From Methylobacterium amylolyticum (GTDB lineage: Bacteria > Pseudomonadota > Alphaproteobacteria > Rhizobiales > Beijerinckiaceae): a stretch of 64,000 bases of DNA. Every line of letters starts with the position of its first letter. The stretch's first letter is position 1. The notes beneath the pieces are model-generated. The model searched no databases. It worked only from the letters and a program-made list of their open reading frames with translations, and was not told the DNA's origin. Shown here one piece after another: positions 16,953 to 28,332 of this stretch. The stretch spans positions 267,549-331,548 of the forward strand of contig NZ_JAUYZI010000001.1 in assembly GCF_030700245.1 (NCBI RefSeq), read 5' to 3'. A program made the position numbers and the translations under genes.

Positions 16953-18965
16953 ATGCGCGTCCCGCGCCCCAGCCAGATCGCGCTGGCCGCCCTGATGTCG
17001 GGCGCACTGGCGCTGGGCGCCCCAGGCGCCGCGCGCGCCGCCGCCGTCCCCGACATCGCGCCGCCGCTGCCCGCCGACGCGGCCCCGGCCGTCTCGCCGC
17101 CGGCCGCATCGGGCGATCCCCTGTCGGCGGCAGTGCCGGACTACAAGCCCCCGAGTGCCCCCGCCGAGACGCCGGCTCCGGCGCCGGTCGTCGCCGCCCC
17201 GGTCGCACCGAGCGAGCCGCTGCCCGCGGCCGTGTTCGCGCGGCTCGCCGACACGGCGCCCCTGCTGACGCGGCTGCCCGCGAAGGAGCGCGAGGCGATC
17301 CGCGCGGTCTACGAGGCGCGCGGCTACCGGCCCGTCTGGCTCGCCAACGGCGCCTGGACCGAGGCGGCCCGGTCGGTCTCGACCCGGCTCGGCGCGGCCG
17401 CGGAGGACGGGCTCGACGCCCGCGCCTACCCGGTGCCGACCCTGCCCGCCGGGGCCGACGACAAGGCGGCGGCGGATGCCGACCTGCGTCTGTCGGCCGC
17501 CGCCCTGCTCTACGCCCGCGACGCCCGCGGCGGCCGGGTCAACCTCGCCGCGATCTCGCGGCTGATCACCCCGACCCTCGACCTGCCCGCCGCCGACGCG
17601 GTGCTGGGCAAGCTCGCCGAGGCGGGTGCGGGCGCCGGCGACGCGCTCCAGGCCTACAATCCCGGCACCGCCGGCTACCGCGCCTTGAAGGCCCGGCTCG
17701 CCGCCCTGCGCGGCCCGGTGCCCGGCGCGACCAAGCCGCTGCGGCTGCCGCCGGGACCGGCCCTGAAGACCGGCATGCGCGACCCGCGCGTGCCGCTGCT
17801 GCGCGCCCATTTCGGCCTGGAGGCCCGCGCGCCCGGAACGCTCGACCGCGGCCCCGGCGAGCCGGACGAATACGACGCGACGGTCGCCGCGGCGGTGGCC
17901 AAGTTCCAGCGGGAGCGCGGCCTGCCCGGCAACGGCACCCTGAACGTCCAGACCGTGCTGGCGCTGGCCGATGCCGGCCGGCCCCGGGGCACGACCGGCA
18001 ACGAGGCCGAGCTGATCGTCAACATGGAGCGCTGGCGCTGGCTGCCGGGCGACCTCGGGCCCGACTACGTGCTCGTCAACGTGCCGGAGTTCCGCCTGCG
18101 GGTGTTCCGCGGCGGCGCCCCCCGCGACGAGGCCCGGGTGATCGTCGGCAAGACCGAGTCGCCGACGCCGATCTTCTCCGGGATGATGGAGTACGCGGTC
18201 GTCAATCCGTCCTGGTACGTGCCGCCCTCGATCCTGAAGACGATGGCGCCGCGGCTCGCCGGCTACGGCGGCAAGACCTGGGGCGGCTACGAGGTCGTGC
18301 GTCGGGGCGGCCACGTCTCGCTGCGCCAGCCGCCGGGGGAGCGCAACGCGCTGGGCTTCATCAAGTTCATGTTCCCCAACCAGCACGCGGTCTACCTGCA
18401 CGATACGCCGAACCGCTCGCTGTTCTCCGCCGGGACCCGCGCCTTCAGCCACGGCTGCGTGCGCGTCGACGACCCGTTCCGCTTCGCCGACGCGGTGCTG
18501 CCCAACTGGACCGAGGAGCGGCTGAAGAAGCTGATCGGCAAGGGCGAGCGCACCATCCGCCTGCCCGAGAAGCTGCCGGTCCACATCGCCTACTTCACCG
18601 CCTACGTGGACGACGGCGGCGCGCTCCGCACCGCACCGGACCTCTACGGCTACGACGCGCCGATCCGCGCGGCCTTGGGCCTGCCGGGCGGCGGCGGCCC
18701 GGCCATCGCCCGCCTGCCGAAGGAGCCGCCGCGGCGGGTCGCCGGAACCGGGCCGACCGGCCCGGAGGCGGCCCGGCCGCACCGGGCGGCGCGCGAGGTC
18801 CGGCGCGAGCGCCCGGTCACCCAGCGCGAATCCGCCGTCCAGCGCGAGGCCACCGCGCCGCGCCCGCTGCGCCGCGCCGCGCGCGTCGAGGCGGCGCCCG
18901 CCGAGTTCGGCGAGCCCGGCCTGTGGACGCCCGCGCCGGCACCGGTCAGCCGCTCGTACTGGTAG
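16953..18965 (+). CDS. L,D-transpeptidase (YkuD domain) with peptidoglycan-binding domain
   Basis: 670 residues from the ATG at 16953, chosen because GGAG lies six bases upstream; the upstream ATGs at 16947 and 16878 are poorer. A signal peptide ends near ALGAPGAARAA. A proline/alanine-rich stretch follows, then an L,D-transpeptidase scaffold region (REAIRAVYEARGYRPVWL), a peptidoglycan-binding domain (VAKFQRERGLPGNGTLNVQT) and the YkuD catalytic domain. The latter has FSHGCVRVDDP (catalytic Cys about residue 500). The C-terminal 75 residues are Arg/Ala-rich and disordered. It resembles YcbB/LdtD enzymes that form 3-3 peptidoglycan crosslinks in the periplasm. A DUF882 cell-wall gene follows. 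Confidence 0.9.
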   Translation: MRVPRPSQIALAALMSGALALGAPGAARAAAVPDIAPPLPADAAPAVSPPAASGDPLSAAVPDYKPPSAPAETPAPAPVVAAPVAPSEPLPAAVFARLADTAPLLTRLPAKEREAIRAVYEARGYRPVWLANGAWTEAARSVSTRLGAAAEDGLDARAYPVPTLPAGADDKAAADADLRLSAAALLYARDARGGRVNLAAISRLITPTLDLPAADAVLGKLAEAGAGAGDALQAYNPGTAGYRALKARLAALRGPVPGATKPLRLPPGPALKTGMRDPRVPLLRAHFGLEARAPGTLDRGPGEPDEYDATVAAAVAKFQRERGLPGNGTLNVQTVLALADAGRPRGTTGNEAELIVNMERWRWLPGDLGPDYVLVNVPEFRLRVFRGGAPRDEARVIVGKTESPTPIFSGMMEYAVVNPSWYVPPSILKTMAPRLAGYGGKTWGGYEVVRRGGHVSLRQPPGERNALGFIKFMFPNQHAVYLHDTPNRSLFSAGTRAFSHGCVRVDDPFRFADAVLPNWTEERLKKLIGKGERTIRLPEKLPVHIAYFTAYVDDGGALRTAPDLYGYDAPIRAALGLPGGGGPAIARLPKEPPRRVAGTGPTGPEAARPHRAAREVRRERPVTQRESAVQREATAPRPLRRAARVEAAPAEFGEPGLWTPAPAPVSRSYW

Positions 18966-19156
18966 GATCGGACGCGAGCGCCGCCGGATCCCGGCCGCAC
19001 CGGGGCCCCATCGCGGGCCCCGGATCGCACGCGAACGTGATTGCCCCCGGGGTTGCGCGTGCGCTCCCGCACACACGGCACGATTTCGCCACGGTCCAGC
19101 CTTAGCCGTTCGAATCGAGGCGCTGTCGTCAGGGCGGCGCGTGGGAGAGACGGAAC

Positions 19157-20677
19157 GTGGTGTCGAGTCGTCTGCCCGCCCCGCGCTCCGACGCCCCTCC
19201 CGCCATCCGTAGCCTGCGGCGCCTGACCCTGGCCCTCGTCGGCGTGGCGGTGGCGATGGTCGCCGGCACCGCCGAGACCGAGAACGCGGTCGCCAACGGC
19301 GACACCCGCTCGCTCAGCATCTACCACACGCACACCCAGGAAAGCGCGACGGTCACCTTCAAGCGCGACGGGCGCTACGACCGCGCCGCGCTGGACCAGC
19401 TCAACTGGCTGCTGCGCGACTGGCGCCTCGACGAGCCGACCAAAATGGATCCCCGCCTGTTCGACACGGTGTGGGAGGCCTACCGGCAGGTCGGGGCCAG
19501 CCAGCCGATCCACGTCGTCTCCGCCTACCGCTCGCCGGGCACCAACGCGATGCTGCGCCGCCGCTCCAAGGCGGTGGCCGAGCACAGCCAGCACATGCTC
19601 GGCAAGGCGATGGATTTCTACCTGCCGGACGTGTCGATCGACCGGATCCGCGAGGTCGGGTTCCGGATGTCCCGCGGCGGCGTCGGCTGGTATCCGCACG
19701 CCGGCAACCCGTTCATCCACCTCGATGTCGGCTCGGTCCGCTCCTGGCCGCGGATGAGCCCCGACCAGCTCGCCCGCGTGTTCCCGGACGGCCGGACCGT
19801 CCACCTGTCGACCGCCGGCCCGATGGCCCGCTACGAGGAGGCCAAGGCCGAGATCCTGGCCCGCGGCGGGACGGTCGCCGGCATCACCACCCAGGTCGCG
19901 AGCGGCGAGGACGAGGACGGGCCGGGCCTGTTCTCGTTCCTGGCCAACCTGTTCAGCAGCCGCTCCACCCCGACCCCGGCACCCGCGCCGGTCGCCGTGG
20001 CCAAGCGCGGCCGCCCCGCCGCGGTCGCGGTGGCGAGCGCCGATCCGCAGGACATGACCGGCGCCCGGGCCGCCCTGGCCTACGCGGCACCGTCCGGTGA
20101 GAACGCCCTGCTGCGGCAGGCGGAGAAGGCCCCGGTCGCCGCGCCCCGCCCCGACGCCCGCGCCCTGCTCACCGGCGAGGCCGCACCGCCTGCCGAAGCG
20201 GCAGCGCAGCCCGCGGTCGAGGCACCGCTGCCGCCGCGCCGGCCGACCGAGTTCGCCGCGCTCGCGCTCGCCGCGGCCTCCGCGCCGGTCACCGCGCCGA
20301 TGGCGGCGCCGCTGCCGCCGCCGCGCCCGGTCCGGCTCGCCCTGCTCGACCCCGGCATGGCCAACCTCGCCCCGGCCGCCGCGCCGGCGATCCCGCCCGT
20401 TCTGCGCGGATCCCTGATCGCCCCCGATGCCGACGACAGGGCGCAGTTGCGCGCCCTGTTCGCGTCCGTCGGCGCCGGACCGAATGCCGCTCCCGCGAGT
20501 CGCGCCGCGCCGGTCCGAGTCACCGCGACGCAGGTGCGCGACGGGGCGCCCGACGCCGTGGTGGCCGCCGCGCCCGGCCCGCTCGCGACGCGCTTCAAGA
20601 CCCGCAGCCCGGGCGACGACCTCGCCGCCTCCCGGTTCACCGGCTCGGCGACCCGGCCGGTTCCGGGAGCGCGGTAG
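19157..20677 (+). CDS. DUF882 (YcbK-like, M15-type) exported protein with long C-terminal tail
   Basis: 506 residues from a GTG with GGGAGAGACGGAAC ahead of it. A hydrophobic signal (LTLALVGVAVAMVAGTAE) leads to DTRSLSIYHTHT, the usual opening of DUF882. The domain carries the M15/YcbK zinc-site pattern: HVVSAYRSPGTN, HSQHMLGKAMDFYLPD, and FIHLDVG. It probably acts on peptidoglycan in the periplasm. Residues from about 250 on are Ala/Pro-rich and repetitive, likely disordered. It follows an L,D-transpeptidase gene in the same orientation, so both likely serve cell-wall remodelling. Confidence 0.87.
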   Translation: MVSSRLPAPRSDAPPAIRSLRRLTLALVGVAVAMVAGTAETENAVANGDTRSLSIYHTHTQESATVTFKRDGRYDRAALDQLNWLLRDWRLDEPTKMDPRLFDTVWEAYRQVGASQPIHVVSAYRSPGTNAMLRRRSKAVAEHSQHMLGKAMDFYLPDVSIDRIREVGFRMSRGGVGWYPHAGNPFIHLDVGSVRSWPRMSPDQLARVFPDGRTVHLSTAGPMARYEEAKAEILARGGTVAGITTQVASGEDEDGPGLFSFLANLFSSRSTPTPAPAPVAVAKRGRPAAVAVASADPQDMTGARAALAYAAPSGENALLRQAEKAPVAAPRPDARALLTGEAAPPAEAAAQPAVEAPLPPRRPTEFAALALAAASAPVTAPMAAPLPPPRPVRLALLDPGMANLAPAAAPAIPPVLRGSLIAPDADDRAQLRALFASVGAGPNAAPASRAAPVRVTATQVRDGAPDAVVAAAPGPLATRFKTRSPGDDLAASRFTGSATRPVPGAR

Positions 20678-20770
20678 GCGGCATTCCCCCGCGGCCTCGG
20701 ACGGGCCGGCCGCCGCGGGAATCGCGGTCGCCGCGCGTCGCGGGACGGGGATGGATCCGACGTCTGCGGA

Positions 20771-21025
20771 TCAGCGCAGCGGCTTCGACAGGTTCACCGC
20801 GAGGGCACCCACCAAGGTCGGGACGTAGCCCTCGTTCCGGGTGTCGGAGATCCGCTCCGCCTCGGTGCCGCTGTTGGCCGCGACCGACATCATCAGCAGG
20901 ATCGCCGTCACCGCGGCGCCGGCCGCTCCCACCAGGGCGAGATACGCGCGCACGGCGGCGCGCGGGAACGGCACGGCGGCCGAGGTCTCGCCGAGATACA
21001 GCGGTGAGGAGCTGGGGTCGATCAT
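20771..21025 (-). CDS. Small membrane protein of unknown function
   Basis: 84 residues with one hydrophobic segment (AYLALVGAAGAAVTAILLMM) followed by a short polar stretch (SGTEAERISDTRNEGY) and a weakly hydrophobic end. I do not recognise the family. The coding potential is plausible because the reading frame has a normal amino-acid mix and no better frame competes. The ribosome site is weak. It lies downstream of ppdK on the same strand with a 180-bp gap in which no terminator is clear. Confidence 0.5.
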   Translation of the reverse strand: MIDPSSSPLYLGETSAAVPFPRAAVRAYLALVGAAGAAVTAILLMMSVAANSGTEAERISDTRNEGYVPTLVGALAVNLSKPLR

Positions 21026-21205
21026 GGCGGGCGGTTCTCGCGGGAGACGTCAGGCCCGGCCGGTCCGGGCAGGCGTCCACGCCTGCCCTCCGCCTCTAGC
21101 ATTCAACGTGCCCATAAGGCCGAGGTTCATCCTGGCCGGAGCGATTTTTCAAGAGGATTCTGCGGGCGCGGTTGACGCGGGACGCGTCCTGAACCGCGCC
21201 GTGCC

Positions 21206-23902
<2,697 letters not shown>

Positions 23903-24070
23903 GTCGATCCGTCCGATCTGAGGTCCCGGCATCCCGGGCCAATCGCGGCGGGTTGAACCATCCCGCAGCGCAACGCAAGCCGAACGTGGCCGGGGAGCGC
24001 GGACGCCCGCGCGCTCAGGCCGGCGCGCGCATTGATCTCAGCCGCGGCGCCGGCATCGGACCGGGCGGCA

Positions 24071-24220
24071 TCAGAGTCCGCGGAACAGCCCGAGCCCCAG
24101 CACGCCGACGACGATCAGGTAGATCGCGACGATGTAGTTCAGCAGCCGCGGCATGATCAGGATCAGGACGCCGGCGAGGATCGCGATGATGGGCTGAAGG
24201 TGCGCGATGGTGATCGTCAT
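24071..24220 (-). CDS. DUF3096 family membrane peptide
   Basis: 49 residues, MTITIAHLQPIIAILAGVLI then MPRLLNYIVAIYLIVVGVLG, two short hydrophobic helices round a conserved MPRLLNYIVA turn. This matches the DUF3096 pattern. The ATG has a strong Shine-Dalgarno (GGGAGGCGACC). It is expected in the cytoplasmic membrane; function is unknown. It lies between pufC and ppdK on the same strand. Confidence 0.85.
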   Translation of the reverse strand: MTITIAHLQPIIAILAGVLILIMPRLLNYIVAIYLIVVGVLGLGLFRGL

Positions 24221-24292
24221 GGTCGCCTCCCGGCCGAGCTGGGCCGCACCGCGATGACGCGGGAGGCGCCGGCCGGTTCCGCGTTCGCCGCC

Positions 24293-24320
24293 ACCGGCCG
24301 CCGGTCGCCCGGCGGCCGGT
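24293..24320 (-). terminator. Strong GC hairpin immediately after pufC
   Basis: ACCGGCCGCCGG (24293-24304) and CCGGCGGCCGGT (24309-24320) form a perfect 12-bp stem with a TCGC loop, 9 bp beyond the pufC stop. No T-run follows on the minus strand, so it may protect the 3' end of the puf message rather than act as a complete intrinsic terminator. Confidence 0.5.
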
Positions 24321-24328
24321 CCGATCCC

Positions 24329-25444
24329 TCACCGGACGGGCGTCGGCTGCGGGTTCGGCTTGTCGGTTCCGGGGATCGGGCTCTTCGCTTCCCCGGTCGG
24401 AAGGTTGATCGCCACCGTCGGCTTGGCGAGCGACGGGTAGGGCCCGATCACGTTGGCGCCGTTGAGCGGCTTGTTCGCGCCGTTGTGGCAGGTCGCGCAA
24501 CTGACCTTCGGCGCGTCGCCCGTCGGTCCGAGCCGGACCTGCGGGAAGACCGAGGTCAGCGGCGTCATGTAGTCCTGGTTCACGTCGCGGACCATCTGGA
24601 CGCCGTACCACGCGTGCACGCGGTTCGGGGTGCTCGTGTCCCACTGCGCGATCGAGCGGGTGTTGTGGCAGAAGGTGCAGTTCACGCCGAGCGCCTGAGA
24701 CATGGTGATCATGATCGCGAAGGTCTTCTCGGCGTCCTGGATCGGCTTGCCCTTCGACTCCGGCAGCGCCGTGGTGGCGTTCACCCGCACCACCGATTCC
24801 GGCGTGTCCTTGCGCGCGTAGTAATCGTCGAACACACCGTAGGGCAGCGAGGTCAGCCCGACATTGGCCGAGGCGAGGTTCTGGCCGTTGTTGCGCGGGA
24901 TGAACCGGCCGGCCTCGGGCGGAGGCGTATCGAACCAGATGTTGGCCGGCACCGGGTTGCCGCGGTGGCAGGTGTAGCAGGTCACGCCGGCCTCGTGGAC
25001 GTGCTTGTCCTTCCAGGTGCTGTTGATGTGCTGGGTCATCTGGAGCATGCGCCGGGCGACGCGCTTCTGGTAGAGTTCGTCCGAGGCCATGTTCTCGGTG
25101 CTGTGGCAGTAGGTGCAGCCCTGCTGCGGCGAGACCCACTCGGTGATCGAGACCATCAGCCGGTTGAACTGCTCGGCCGAGAGATCGCCCAGCACCTGGA
25201 CGTTCTCGTAGACCTCCGAGGCCTTCTGGCCGCCGTCCTCGGCCGGGTCGGCAGGGGCCGGGGCGACGTTGGCCGCGGACAGTTCCGCATTGCCGGCGCG
25301 GGTGCGGATCAGGTCCATGCCCGTGCCGCGGAAGCCGGTCTGCTCGTTGGCCATCGGCGGGTGGGTCCAGCCGGCCCCGCCGAACATCGCGATGGTGAGG
25401 AACAGGGCGATGACGGCGCCCCCGACCGCCAGAACGGTTCTCAT
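24329..25444 (-). CDS. pufC: Photosynthetic reaction centre tetrahaem cytochrome c subunit
   Basis: 371 residues with four haem-attachment motifs CTYCH, CYTCH, CTFCH and CATCH, as in reaction-centre cytochrome subunits. It passes electrons from soluble carriers to the oxidised special pair on the periplasmic face. The N-terminus has one hydrophobic segment (LAVGGAVIALFLTIAMFGGA) and then NEQTGFRGTGM, the conserved start of the mature domain. There is no lipobox cysteine as in Blastochloris, so it is probably held by an uncleaved helix. It is 10 bp downstream of pufM and the last puf gene. Confidence 0.96.
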   Translation of the reverse strand: MRTVLAVGGAVIALFLTIAMFGGAGWTHPPMANEQTGFRGTGMDLIRTRAGNAELSAANVAPAPADPAEDGGQKASEVYENVQVLGDLSAEQFNRLMVSITEWVSPQQGCTYCHSTENMASDELYQKRVARRMLQMTQHINSTWKDKHVHEAGVTCYTCHRGNPVPANIWFDTPPPEAGRFIPRNNGQNLASANVGLTSLPYGVFDDYYARKDTPESVVRVNATTALPESKGKPIQDAEKTFAIMITMSQALGVNCTFCHNTRSIAQWDTSTPNRVHAWYGVQMVRDVNQDYMTPLTSVFPQVRLGPTGDAPKVSCATCHNGANKPLNGANVIGPYPSLAKPTVAINLPTGEAKSPIPGTDKPNPQPTPVR

Positions 25445-25454
25445 GACGGTCTCC

Positions 25455-26432
25455 TCACGGCTTCATCGGCGCGAGATGGGCGGGGTCCGTGATCGGGCCG
25501 AAGACCTGCGGATAGGCGGGAGCGACCCCATGCTTGACCGCCCAGAGATACCAGTTGTCCACCACCGTGCCGGTGAGCAGGATGCCGATGCCGCCGGTGA
25601 GCGTGGTGAGGACCGCGAACCACCACGCCCAGCGGTGGATCGACTCCATCGTGGCGTTGAAGCCCATCGTCCAGCGCCAGAACAGGGCGGCGCGCTCGGT
25701 GGCGGTGCCGCGGTCGACGATCTGGTCGATCTCGCGCTCGGCGCCGTAGCGCGAGCAGGCCAGGATCGTGCCCCCGTGCATCGCGAACAGCAGCGTCGAC
25801 CCGTACAGGAACGTGATCGAGAGCATGTGGAACGGGTTGTAGAACAGGTTGCCGTAGCGCAGCGAGAACGCCGCGGTCCAGTCGAGGTGCGGGAAGATGC
25901 CGAAGGGCACCGCCTCCGACCACGAGCCCATCAGGATCGGCCGGATGAAGCCGAGCACGAGATAGAGCCAGATCGCCGAGGCGAAGGCCCACGGCACGTG
26001 GGTGCCGAGACCGAGCGCCCGCGCCCGCTTGTAGAGGTGGACCCACCACAGGAGGATCGAGGTGGTCAGGAAGAAGCCGGCGATCAGCCACCAGCCGCCC
26101 TCGGCGAGCGGCGGCAGGACCCTCAGCCCGTACTTCGGCAGGGGCGGTTCGAGGGCGAGCCACGGGAGCTGACGCACGAACTGGACCGGGTCCCAGTTCA
26201 CCGAGGCCCACATGTTGAGCCCGATGATCTCGAAGGCGATCAGCCCGCAGACGATCGACAGGGCCGCGATGTAGTTGATGTAGATCGGCCCGACCTGGCT
26301 GTTGCCGATGATGCCGAACAGGTAGCTGTTGAACGGCTTGCCGACGCGGGCGTCGACAGCCACCGGGATACCGTGCTCCGGCTCCAGCGGTCTCACCTGC
26401 ACTTGCGTGAAGAGGTTCTGGTAGTAGGCCAT
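25455..26432 (-). CDS. pufM: Photosynthetic reaction centre subunit M
   Basis: 325 residues starting [14 protein letters not shown], the usual PufM opening. Five membrane helices are evident. [20 protein letters not shown] and [11 protein letters not shown] carry the histidines for the special pair and the non-haem iron; [15 protein letters not shown] carries the last iron ligand. With PufL it binds bacteriochlorophyll, bacteriopheophytin and quinones in the inner membrane. The tail after helix E ([19 protein letters not shown]) is typical of PufM in species with PufC. Confidence 0.97.
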   Translation of the reverse strand: MAYYQNLFTQVQVRPLEPEHGIPVAVDARVGKPFNSYLFGIIGNSQVGPIYINYIAALSIVCGLIAFEIIGLNMWASVNWDPVQFVRQLPWLALEPPLPKYGLRVLPPLAEGGWWLIAGFFLTTSILLWWVHLYKRARALGLGTHVPWAFASAIWLYLVLGFIRPILMGSWSEAVPFGIFPHLDWTAAFSLRYGNLFYNPFHMLSITFLYGSTLLFAMHGGTILACSRYGAEREIDQIVDRGTATERAALFWRWTMGFNATMESIHRWAWWFAVLTTLTGGIGILLTGTVVDNWYLWAVKHGVAPAYPQVFGPITDPAHLAPMKP

Positions 26433-26515
26433 CGCCCGTCTCCGTGAGCCGCGGCCGTCGTCGCCGGGCTCGATGCCTCAGACCTGTCTCCCGCCCGCTC
26501 CCGCGGGCCCGTCGC

Positions 26516-27340
26516 TCAGCGCCAGACCGGCAGGTTGAGCCACCAGCCCCACCATTCCGGCCAGCCCTGGGTCCAGAACGGGCCGCTGATCACGATGCAG
26601 ACCGCGCTCCAGAAGCCGGCCGACAGGGCCAGGAACAGACCCAGCCGGTGAACGCCGAGCGTGCCGATCGAGTAGCCGATCGTGTCGCGGAAGAAGGTGT
26701 CCTCGTGCTCCGGCGTCTTGACGATCTCGCCCTTCTTCGGATTGGTCGAGGACAGGATCAGGCCGCCGTGCATGGCCAGCGCCAGCGTCGTCGTGAAGAA
26801 GAACGTCACGGCGAGCATGTGAGCCGGGTTATAGTGGAAGTGGAGATACTGGTATCCGGTGTTGGACACCCAATCGAGATGGCTGAGGATGCCGTAGGGG
26901 AAGCCGTAGCCCCAGGCGCCCATCAGCAGCGGGCGGATCACCACGAGCGTGAAGTAGGCGAAGATCGCCATCCCGAAGGCGGCCGGCACGTGGTAGCCGA
27001 TGCCGAGCTTGCGGCAGATCTCGACCTCGCGCAGCGCCCAAGAGACGAAGGCTCCGAGCGCGCACATGGTGATGATCTGCCACAGCCCACCCTCCTTGAG
27101 CGGTGCGAGCTTGAGGCCGTAGCTGACGTCTGGCGGCGCGATGTTGATCTGCCAGATGTTCCACGTCGGCCCGATCGCCGCGCCGTAGATCACCAGCGCC
27201 GTGCCGAGCACGGCGAAGAACATGCCGACGACGCCGAAGAAGCCGACGAAGAACGGACCCACCCAGAAATCGAACAGGTCGCCGCCGAGCAGCGTGCCGC
27301 CGCGGACCCTGTACTTGCGCTCGAAGCTCAGCATCGCCAC
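26516..27340 (-). CDS. pufL: Photosynthetic reaction centre subunit L
   Basis: 274 residues. A GTG at 27340 gives (M)[19 protein letters not shown], matching the invariant PufL start, and lies ten bases after GGGGAGGG; the ATG two codons later is less likely. Five helices follow. [16 protein letters not shown] and [11 protein letters not shown] hold the bacteriochlorophyll and iron histidines, and [15 protein letters not shown] the last iron ligand. It forms the reaction-centre core with PufM. The 178-bp gap to pufA contains two strong hairpins, suggesting different stability for the pufBA and pufLMC parts of the message. Confidence 0.97.
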   Translation of the reverse strand: MAMLSFERKYRVRGGTLLGGDLFDFWVGPFFVGFFGVVGMFFAVLGTALVIYGAAIGPTWNIWQINIAPPDVSYGLKLAPLKEGGLWQIITMCALGAFVSWALREVEICRKLGIGYHVPAAFGMAIFAYFTLVVIRPLLMGAWGYGFPYGILSHLDWVSNTGYQYLHFHYNPAHMLAVTFFFTTTLALAMHGGLILSSTNPKKGEIVKTPEHEDTFFRDTIGYSIGTLGVHRLGLFLALSAGFWSAVCIVISGPFWTQGWPEWWGWWLNLPVWR

Positions 27341-27423
27341 GGCGTCGGCCCTCCCCTTCACGCGCACGGAACCGCACCCGATCCGATCGGGCGGCGTCGT
27401 CCGGGATTTCTCGTTCGAACATG

Positions 27424-27503
27424 CGTCTCGCCGGACCGGCATCCGCGCCGGCGAGACGGGCCGTCGTCGGACCGGGTGATCGCGGCGGTCGCGCGCCGCG
27501 ATC
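27424..27503 (-). promoter_or_regulatory. Two stem-loops between pufA and pufL
   Basis: Stem 1: CGTCTCGCCGG (27424-27434) with CCGGCGAGACG (27448-27458), 11 perfect base pairs. Stem 2: GATCGCGGCG (27478-27487) with CGCCGCGATC (27494-27503), 10 perfect pairs and a 6-base loop. In Rhodobacter, hairpins at this position block 3'-5' decay and raise light-harvesting over reaction-centre expression; the same role is inferred here. Confidence 0.65.
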
Positions 27504-27518
27504 CCCGGCACCGCCCCG

Positions 27519-27698
27519 TCAGGTCGGCAGGACGAGAGTGATGTTGCTCGCGGCCTTGGTGGTCTTCGGGCCTTCCAGCCAGTTGAACCGGTCGGTCGAG
27601 AGCAGGATGAAGTGGATCAGCAGCGCCAGGATGAACAGAAAGGTGAACAGCGCCACCAGCGTCCGACGCGGATCGAACAGAAGCCAGACCTTGTGCAT
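27519..27698 (-). CDS. pufA: Light-harvesting 1 alpha subunit
   Basis: 59 residues, [20 protein letters not shown], then [20 protein letters not shown]. The opening and the central helix with the bacteriochlorophyll-binding H29 are diagnostic of LH1 alpha. It pairs with PufB to build the core antenna ring. A Shine-Dalgarno (GAGGAGGAT) precedes the ATG. It lies 10 bp after pufB. Confidence 0.96.
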   Translation of the reverse strand: MHKVWLLFDPRRTLVALFTFLFILALLIHFILLSTDRFNWLEGPKTTKAASNITLVLPT

Positions 27699-27708
27699 CC
27701 GATCCTCC

Positions 27709-27945
27709 TCAGCCGATCAGAGTGGTGAGGGCGCGGGCGGCATCGCCCAGGCCGTCGAGCGAGGCGTAGCCCTGCGGTCCGGGCAGCCACGGCCGCCACA
27801 GCCAGACCAGGATGTGCGCCACCACGGCGATCGCCGTGAAGATCAGGAAGCTCGTCAGGAAGATCGCGTGGAATTCCTTGGCTTCCGCTTCCGTCAGCCC
27901 GGACAGGCTGCTCGGTCTTTCTGTGGTTACGGGTCCACCGGCCAT
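27709..27945 (-). CDS. pufB: Light-harvesting 1 beta subunit
   Basis: 78 residues from the ATG at 27945, chosen because GGAGG sits eight bases upstream; the ATG at 27951 is only two bases from it. [20 protein letters not shown] followed by [16 protein letters not shown] is the LH1-beta signature, with the conserved AH...WRPW chlorophyll site. A C-terminal extension of about 23 residues ([20 protein letters not shown]) goes beyond the usual end at WLP. It is part of pufQBALMC. Confidence 0.95.
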   Translation of the reverse strand: MAGGPVTTERPSSLSGLTEAEAKEFHAIFLTSFLIFTAIAVVAHILVWLWRPWLPGPQGYASLDGLGDAARALTTLIG

Positions 27946-28078
27946 CGTCATAACCTCCGTGTGTCAGCCGCGCCGTGGCCCGGCGCGACGGGTGCTGCCG
28001 CGTTTCCCGCGGCCCGACTTCCCCCGCGTCACCGGACGGAAGTGTCTCGTTCGCCCGCCGGAGATCCGGCAGGCGCGT

Positions 28079-28300
28079 TCAGCCCATGAACGCGAAGGGA
28101 ATCGCCTGCACGGCCATGGCGCGGGCCTCGCCGAACACCGAGCGGCGCGCGGCCGGCAGGCCCGGGCGCCCGGCGGCGCGGACCGGCCGAACGCGACCCA
28201 GGGCGGCGGCGGCGAGGAAGAACGGGTAGGTCGCGGCCAGGATCAGCCGGAACTGGAGTGCATCCTGATGCAGCCGGGCGCTCGGGACCGTCGTTCGCAT
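28079..28300 (-). CDS. pufQ: PufQ, bacteriochlorophyll-related assembly protein
   Basis: 73 residues from the ATG at 28300, with AGGAG eight bases upstream. A short polar head (MRTTVPSARLHQDALQFRL) is followed by one membrane helix (LAATYPFFLAAAALGRV), a basic proline-rich linker and the conserved end RRSVFGEARAMAVQAIPFAF. This matches PufQ, which is needed for bacteriochlorophyll formation in Rhodobacter. Its place between bchZ (33 bp upstream) and pufB is the same as there. The function is known only genetically. Confidence 0.85.
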   Translation of the reverse strand: MRTTVPSARLHQDALQFRLILAATYPFFLAAAALGRVRPVRAAGRPGLPAARRSVFGEARAMAVQAIPFAFMG

Positions 28301-28332
28301 CGCTGGATCTCCTGGGAAGGACGAGGTGAGGC

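Noticed and set aside
27332..27334. ATG as the pufL start
   Set aside because: A GTG two codons earlier gives the family's usual N-terminus and the better distance to GGGGAGGG.
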